From an uncultured Christensenella sp. (GTDB lineage Bacteria > Bacillota > Clostridia > Christensenellales > UBA1242), in contig CASEYA010000056.1 in NCBI GenBank assembly GCA_949291975.1, forward strand, positions 1-16,072: DNA of 16,072 nucleotides, given 5' to 3'. The translations under genes were made by a program, and so were the position numbers. How positions within the stretch are numbered: the stretch's first letter is position 1; each line of letters begins with the position of its first letter. Under the pieces are notes generated by a model. The model did no database searches, had not been told where the DNA came from, and saw only the letters and a list, made by a program, of their open reading frames with translations. Shown here one piece after another: positions 12,911 to 16,072 of this stretch.

Positions 12911-13729
12911 TGAATCATCACCTATCTTTGCAATGCCCATCGCTTTGTTTTCACAAAAGACAGCGAATGTTCCAATGTGATTTTTTATAATAATTTTTTT
13001 GCCATCTCTTATATCTTTTAACGCTTCTTGTTTGAGATTGATTTTTCCCATATGTTGCAATACAAAGTCAACAGGAATAATATCATCCTCTTTTACTTCT
13101 TCAATTTCAACGCTGTCAGAAATTTCAAAATCACCACACTTTGTTCTTTTTAGGTTAGTCATTGTCGCAACTGTGTGCAATTTTTTTGCTAAATCTTGAC
13201 AAAGACTTCTTATATATGTTCCGCCACTGCATTCTATTTCAAAAACAAAAGTGGCATTTGAATTTTGTTTTACTAAATCGAACTTAAATATTTCAATATC
13301 ATGCGCTTTTATATCTGCGGACTTTCCCTCTCTGGCAAGCTTATATGCCCTAACCCCACCAATGCTTTTAGCTGAAAATATTGGAGCAGTTTGCTTTTGT
13401 TTTCCTAAAAATGAAGGTAAAACTGCAATAATTTCGTTTTTTAAAGGTATTTTTTCACTTTTTTTAACAATTTCATCACTTTCTAAATCTAAAGTTGCTG
13501 TTTCATATCCAAAAGTGAACTCTGCAAGATATGTTTTTGTTTTTGAGAGCATAACATCAAAAAGCCTGTTAGCCCTTCCTATTCCAACAACTAAAACACC
13601 GCTTGCAAGTGGGTCCAAAGTTCCCATATGTCCAATTTTATCTTTGATATTTAATTTCTTTTTAAGCAAATATACAGCCTTAGCAGAAGATATGTTGGCT
13701 GGTTTTAATAAATTAAAAAAACCATTCAT
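12881..13729 (-). CDS. truB: tRNA pseudouridine(55) synthase TruB
   Basis: TruB converts U55 in the T-loop of tRNAs to pseudouridine and also acts as a tRNA chaperone. The 282-residue product has the catalytic segment GHMGTLDPLASGVLVVGIG (33-51) with nucleophile D39. It also has the KTYLAEFTFGYETATLD block and GGTYIRSLCQDLAKKL, followed by a C-terminal PUA-like region ending in RTWLV. The frame is open 7 codons upstream, but I chose the ATG at 13729-13727: it overlaps the nrnA stop as ATGA, gives the family start MNGFFNLLKP, and the longer form has no ribosome site. The ribosome site is weak (GGGA about 12 nt upstream), which supports coupling to nrnA. It is the last gene of the infB-rbfA-nrnA-truB unit. 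Confidence 0.96.
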   Translation of the reverse strand: MNGFFNLLKPANISSAKAVYLLKKKLNIKDKIGHMGTLDPLASGVLVVGIGRANRLFDVMLSKTKTYLAEFTFGYETATLDLESDEIVKKSEKIPLKNEIIAVLPSFLGKQKQTAPIFSAKSIGGVRAYKLAREGKSADIKAHDIEIFKFDLVKQNSNATFVFEIECSGGTYIRSLCQDLAKKLHTVATMTNLKRTKCGDFEISDSVEIEEVKEDDIIPVDFVLQHMGKINLKQEALKDIRDGKKIIIKNHIGTFAVFCENKAMGIAKIGDDSIIKMRTWLV

Positions 13730-14688
13730 TTTTCCAGTTCCCTTTTGCATTCTTTGATTAAAGCATTAACAACCTTTTTAATGTCACCTTTAAGGGTGCA
13801 TCCAGAGGCACGCTTGTGCCCACCACCATTAAAGCGATGTGCAATGTTTGACAAATCAACCTCATCGCTTGTGGTCCTCAAACTTATGCGCCATTCATTT
13901 TTTCCATCTTCACTTATATTAATTGAAATCTTAACACCTGCAACATTTTGAAGATAAGATACAATAAATTTTCCCTTCTCTCTTGGAACTCCACATTCTT
14001 GAAAATCTTTTGTCATTAAAACAGAAATTGCAACTTGATTGTTAAGATAAAACTTCACAGACTGAAATGCTCGCTGAGTGATTAAAAACTCTTCTTGCCC
14101 CAACACACCAAAACACGCAAAAAATTTCTCTTTTATCTTTGGTGCAAATTTTAGCAAAGCACTTGCACATTCATGAGTTTTATCCGTTGTTGAAGAATAT
14201 GTAAAAGCACCACAATCCATGAACAGTCCTGTATATAAAGTTGACGCCAAATATTTGTTTAACTTTATCACATCTTTAAAAAGAAAATATATAACCTCAC
14301 AACAACTTGACCACCCTTTTTGAACATGATTATATTTTGCGAAAAAAGAGTTGTCTTGATGATGGTCAAGATTAAAAGTTTCTGTTGCTGATAAAAACAC
14401 TTTTAAATTATCATCGCTTAGACGCTTAATGTTAGAACAATCAACACAGATTGCAACATCAAATATTTCATCTGATGTGGTTAAAAATTTTTCTTTTGAA
14501 ACAAATTTTAAAATGCTTTCGCTTGGTTTTTTATCAACAAAGATAACACTGTTTTTTCCCATTTGTTTTATAATATCTTTTAACGCAACAGCAGAACAAA
14601 TGGTGTCGTGGTCACTGTCTTTGTGTGTAAAAATTGCAATTTTGTTTGCTTTTTTTATCTTTTGTGTGAAAATTTGCAGAAAATTCAT
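13726..14688 (-). CDS. nrnA: DHH/DHHA1 phosphoesterase, NrnA-like oligoribonuclease / pAp phosphatase
   Basis: NrnA-type enzymes degrade 2-5 nt RNAs and dephosphorylate 3'-phosphoadenosine 5'-phosphate in the cytosol. The 320-residue product shows the DHH-domain manganese ligands: H22, D26 and D28 in THKDSDHDTI (21-30), D83 in ICVDCS, the DHH triad (108-110) and D158 in GLFMDCGAFTY. A C-terminal DHHA1 domain carries the nucleotide-binding FNGGGHKRASGC (286-297). The ATG overlaps the rbfA stop as TAATG, with GGAGG just upstream. Placement between rbfA and truB is standard in Firmicutes and favours NrnA over other DHH proteins such as the cyclic-di-AMP hydrolase GdpP. Confidence 0.94.
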   Translation of the reverse strand: MNFLQIFTQKIKKANKIAIFTHKDSDHDTICSAVALKDIIKQMGKNSVIFVDKKPSESILKFVSKEKFLTTSDEIFDVAICVDCSNIKRLSDDNLKVFLSATETFNLDHHQDNSFFAKYNHVQKGWSSCCEVIYFLFKDVIKLNKYLASTLYTGLFMDCGAFTYSSTTDKTHECASALLKFAPKIKEKFFACFGVLGQEEFLITQRAFQSVKFYLNNQVAISVLMTKDFQECGVPREKGKFIVSYLQNVAGVKISINISEDGKNEWRISLRTTSDEVDLSNIAHRFNGGGHKRASGCTLKGDIKKVVNALIKECKRELEK

Positions 14689-15041
14689 TATTCCTCCTGT
14701 GGAATGTTTAGACTATCTATCAATTCTTCCATTTTTTGCGCCTCGTCAAATGTATTATCTAAAAAGAAATGAATTTGTGGTGTTAAACGCATATTAAGTT
14801 TGTTTGCCAAACTTTTTCTTATATATCCTTCACTGTTTTTTAGAATATTAAAAGTATTTTGTTTTTGTTTTTCATTTTTTGCTAAAATTGTTATAAAAAC
14901 TTTTGCGTGGCTTAAATCAGCACTAACCTCTGTTTTTACAATTGTGATAAGACCTGTTATTCTTGGGTCTCTTAATTCATTTGATAATATATTTGATAAT
15001 GCTCTGTGCACCTCAGTGTTTACTCGTTCTATTCTGCTCAT
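14688..15041 (-). CDS. rbfA: Ribosome-binding factor A
   Basis: RbfA is a small KH-fold protein that assists late 16S rRNA processing and 30S maturation, notably in the cold. The 117-residue product has the family hallmarks RIERVNTEVHRALSNIL (3-19), ELRDPRITGLITI (22-34), VSADLSHAKVFI (39-50) and the helical end LRLTPQIHFFLDNT-type motif (about 85-97). An AAGGGG site lies about 9 nt before the ATG. It follows infB after a 53-nt spacer that contains a hairpin and overlaps nrnA by 1 nt. Confidence 0.96.
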   Translation of the reverse strand: MSRIERVNTEVHRALSNILSNELRDPRITGLITIVKTEVSADLSHAKVFITILAKNEKQKQNTFNILKNSEGYIRKSLANKLNMRLTPQIHFFLDNTFDEAQKMEELIDSLNIPQEE

Positions 15042-15066
15042 TATTTTTCCCCTTTTAACACAAAGA

Positions 15067-15091
15067 CTTGCTTTAAATAAATTAAAGCAAG
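15067..15091. repeat. Perfect 10-bp inverted repeat between infB and rbfA
   Basis: The arms CTTGCTTTAA (15067-15076) and TTAAAGCAAG (15082-15091) close a 5-nt loop. On the minus strand only a weak T-rich sequence (TCTTTGTGTT) follows. It could act as a weak terminator, attenuator or RNA-processing hairpin that adjusts rbfA output relative to infB. Confidence 0.6.
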
Positions 15092-15094
15092 CTT

Positions 15095-16072
15095 TTAATC
15101 TCTTTCAATTTGTTCTATAACATATGATTCAATGGTATCTCCAACCAAAATATCATTGTGACCTTCAAGTTTCATTCCGCATTCCATGCCAGCAGAAACT
15201 TCTTTGATATCATTTTTATCTTTTTGCAAAGTGGTTATACTGGTATCAACAAGAAGTTTTCCATCTCTAAATAATCTAATTTTAGAATTCTTTGTTATTC
15301 TGCCATCTTTTACAACACAACCCGCAATTGTTCCAATTCGGCTAATTTTAAAGATACGTATAACTTCGGCATGACCAATAACTTGCTCTTGGAAAACTGG
15401 TTTTCTCATTGACTTAATAACTTTTTCAACATGCTCAATAATTTGATATATAATTTTTGACATAAATATTGGCATCTTATTATGTTCAATAATTGATGCA
15501 GCCTTGCTGTCTGGTTTTGTGTTAAATCCAATAAGCAATGCATCAGCAGATTTTGCAAGAAGAACATCGTTTTCATTTATCTCACCAACACCACCGTGAA
15601 TACACTCAACTTTTACTTCATCATTTTGAACTTTGTTAAGCATATCAACAAGTGCTTCAAAAGCACCTTGAACATCGGCTTTGACAATTACATTAAGAAT
15701 CTTTTTCTCACTGCCTGCTTCTTTTGATAAAAACTCTTCCATTGAGAAATTATTTTTGGCATTTATCTTTTCAGTTTGTGCTTTTCTCTTTCTCTCTGCA
15801 AGAACTTGCTTGCTCATTTTTTCGTCAACAGCATATAAGTTATCACCAACATCTGGCAAACCATCAAGTCCCAAAATCAAAACTGGAGTGCTTGGCTCTG
15901 CTTTTCTTATGTTAACTCCCTTGTCATTTATTAATGCACGAACCTTTCCTGCATGAACACCTGAAATAATTGTATCTCCAACTTTAAGTGTTCCATTAAG
16001 GATGATTGCAGTTGCAATTGGTCCTTTACCTTTGTCAAGTTTTGATTCAATAACCATACCAAGCGCCCTTGC
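15095..16072 (-). CDS. infB: Translation initiation factor IF-2 (C-terminal part, 5' truncated by window)
   Basis: IF-2 is the GTPase that brings initiator tRNA to the 30S subunit and promotes subunit joining. The reading frame is open to the window edge, reading ARALG before the first visible methionine at 16057, so that methionine is internal and the gene starts outside. The 325 visible residues cover the beta-barrel after the G domain (VIESKLDKGKGPIATAII), the C1 domain (NVIVKADVQGAFEAL, GGVGEINENDVLLA, IGFNTKP) and the fMet-tRNA-binding C2 domain (FKISRIGTIAGCVVKDG, MECGMKLEGHNDILVGD). The G domain and N-terminal region are outside the window. rbfA follows, the universal order. Confidence 0.97.
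   Translation of the reverse strand, partial: ARALGMVIESKLDKGKGPIATAIILNGTLKVGDTIISGVHAGKVRALINDKGVNIRKAEPSTPVLILGLDGLPDVGDNLYAVDEKMSKQVLAERKRKAQTEKINAKNNFSMEEFLSKEAGSEKKILNVIVKADVQGAFEALVDMLNKVQNDEVKVECIHGGVGEINENDVLLAKSADALLIGFNTKPDSKAASIIEHNKMPIFMSKIIYQIIEHVEKVIKSMRKPVFQEQVIGHAEVIRIFKISRIGTIAGCVVKDGRITKNSKIRLFRDGKLLVDTSITTLQKDKNDIKEVSAGMECGMKLEGHNDILVGDTIESYVIEQIERD

Noticed and set aside
13730-13750. 7-codon N-terminal extension of TruB
   Set aside because: There is no ribosome site, and the ATGA overlap with nrnA gives the normal family start.
13251-13757. 168-codon plus-strand open frame opposite truB
   Set aside because: It is the reverse shadow of truB, has low-complexity Ser/Phe/Leu composition and no ribosome site, and matches no family. 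The minus-strand TruB motifs are decisive.
1-16072. CRISPR array, transposon, prophage or defence genes
   Set aside because: I found no regularly spaced repeats, transposase or integrase motifs, or defence-type domains. The whole window is conserved core and sporulation genes.

Overview
The window is AT-rich (roughly 30% GC by eye). Every gene I can support lies on the minus strand, so the biological order runs from high to low coordinates. A complete spoIIIAA-AH sporulation operon, an argR-recN pair followed by the probable start of spoIVB, and an infB-rbfA-nrnA-truB module point to a low-GC, endospore-forming member of the Bacillota, most likely in the Clostridia. No species can be named from this sequence alone.

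Layout in transcription order. (1) 16072-12881: the 3' part of infB, then rbfA, nrnA and truB. rbfA, nrnA and truB are joined by 1-4 nt stop/start overlaps. This module makes and modifies the translation apparatus and recycles nanoRNA. (2) 12880-12496: 385 bp of very AT-rich non-coding DNA that holds a degenerate copy of the truB tail. (3) 12495-11647: a stand-alone TIM-barrel protein of the endonuclease IV/xylose isomerase-like class, with its own terminator. (4) 11321-10764: efp with its own promoter, followed by two tandem terminators. (5) 10456-5549: spoIIIAA to spoIIIAH, the mother-cell half of the feeding-tube/secretion-like complex of engulfment-stage sporulation. (6) 5487-3272: asp23-like gene, nusB, xseA and xseB, with a vegetative-type promoter just after spoIIIAH and a hairpin before nusB. 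(7) 3224-2619: a CorB-like membrane protein with a terminator. (8) 2444-1989: argR with probable self-regulation, then a terminator. (9) 1800-130: recN with its own promoter and an SOS-box-like operator. (10) 61-1: the N-terminus of a membrane-anchored protein, probably SpoIVB.

The backbone efp/spoIIIA/asp23/nusB/xseAB/argR/recN/spoIVB matches the classic Bacillus/Clostridium order. The genes often found between these markers (accBC, folD, ispA, dxs, tlyA, nadK) are missing here, so the locus is a compacted version. I see no mobile element, CRISPR array, tRNA, rRNA or defence system. I do not think the window holds a new multi-gene system. The points most worth a second look are regulatory: the recN operator, the argR boxes and the hairpin in front of nusB. 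To these I add the EF-P loop with an arginine at its tip, the unusual start context of the CorB-like gene, and the truB-tail repeat.
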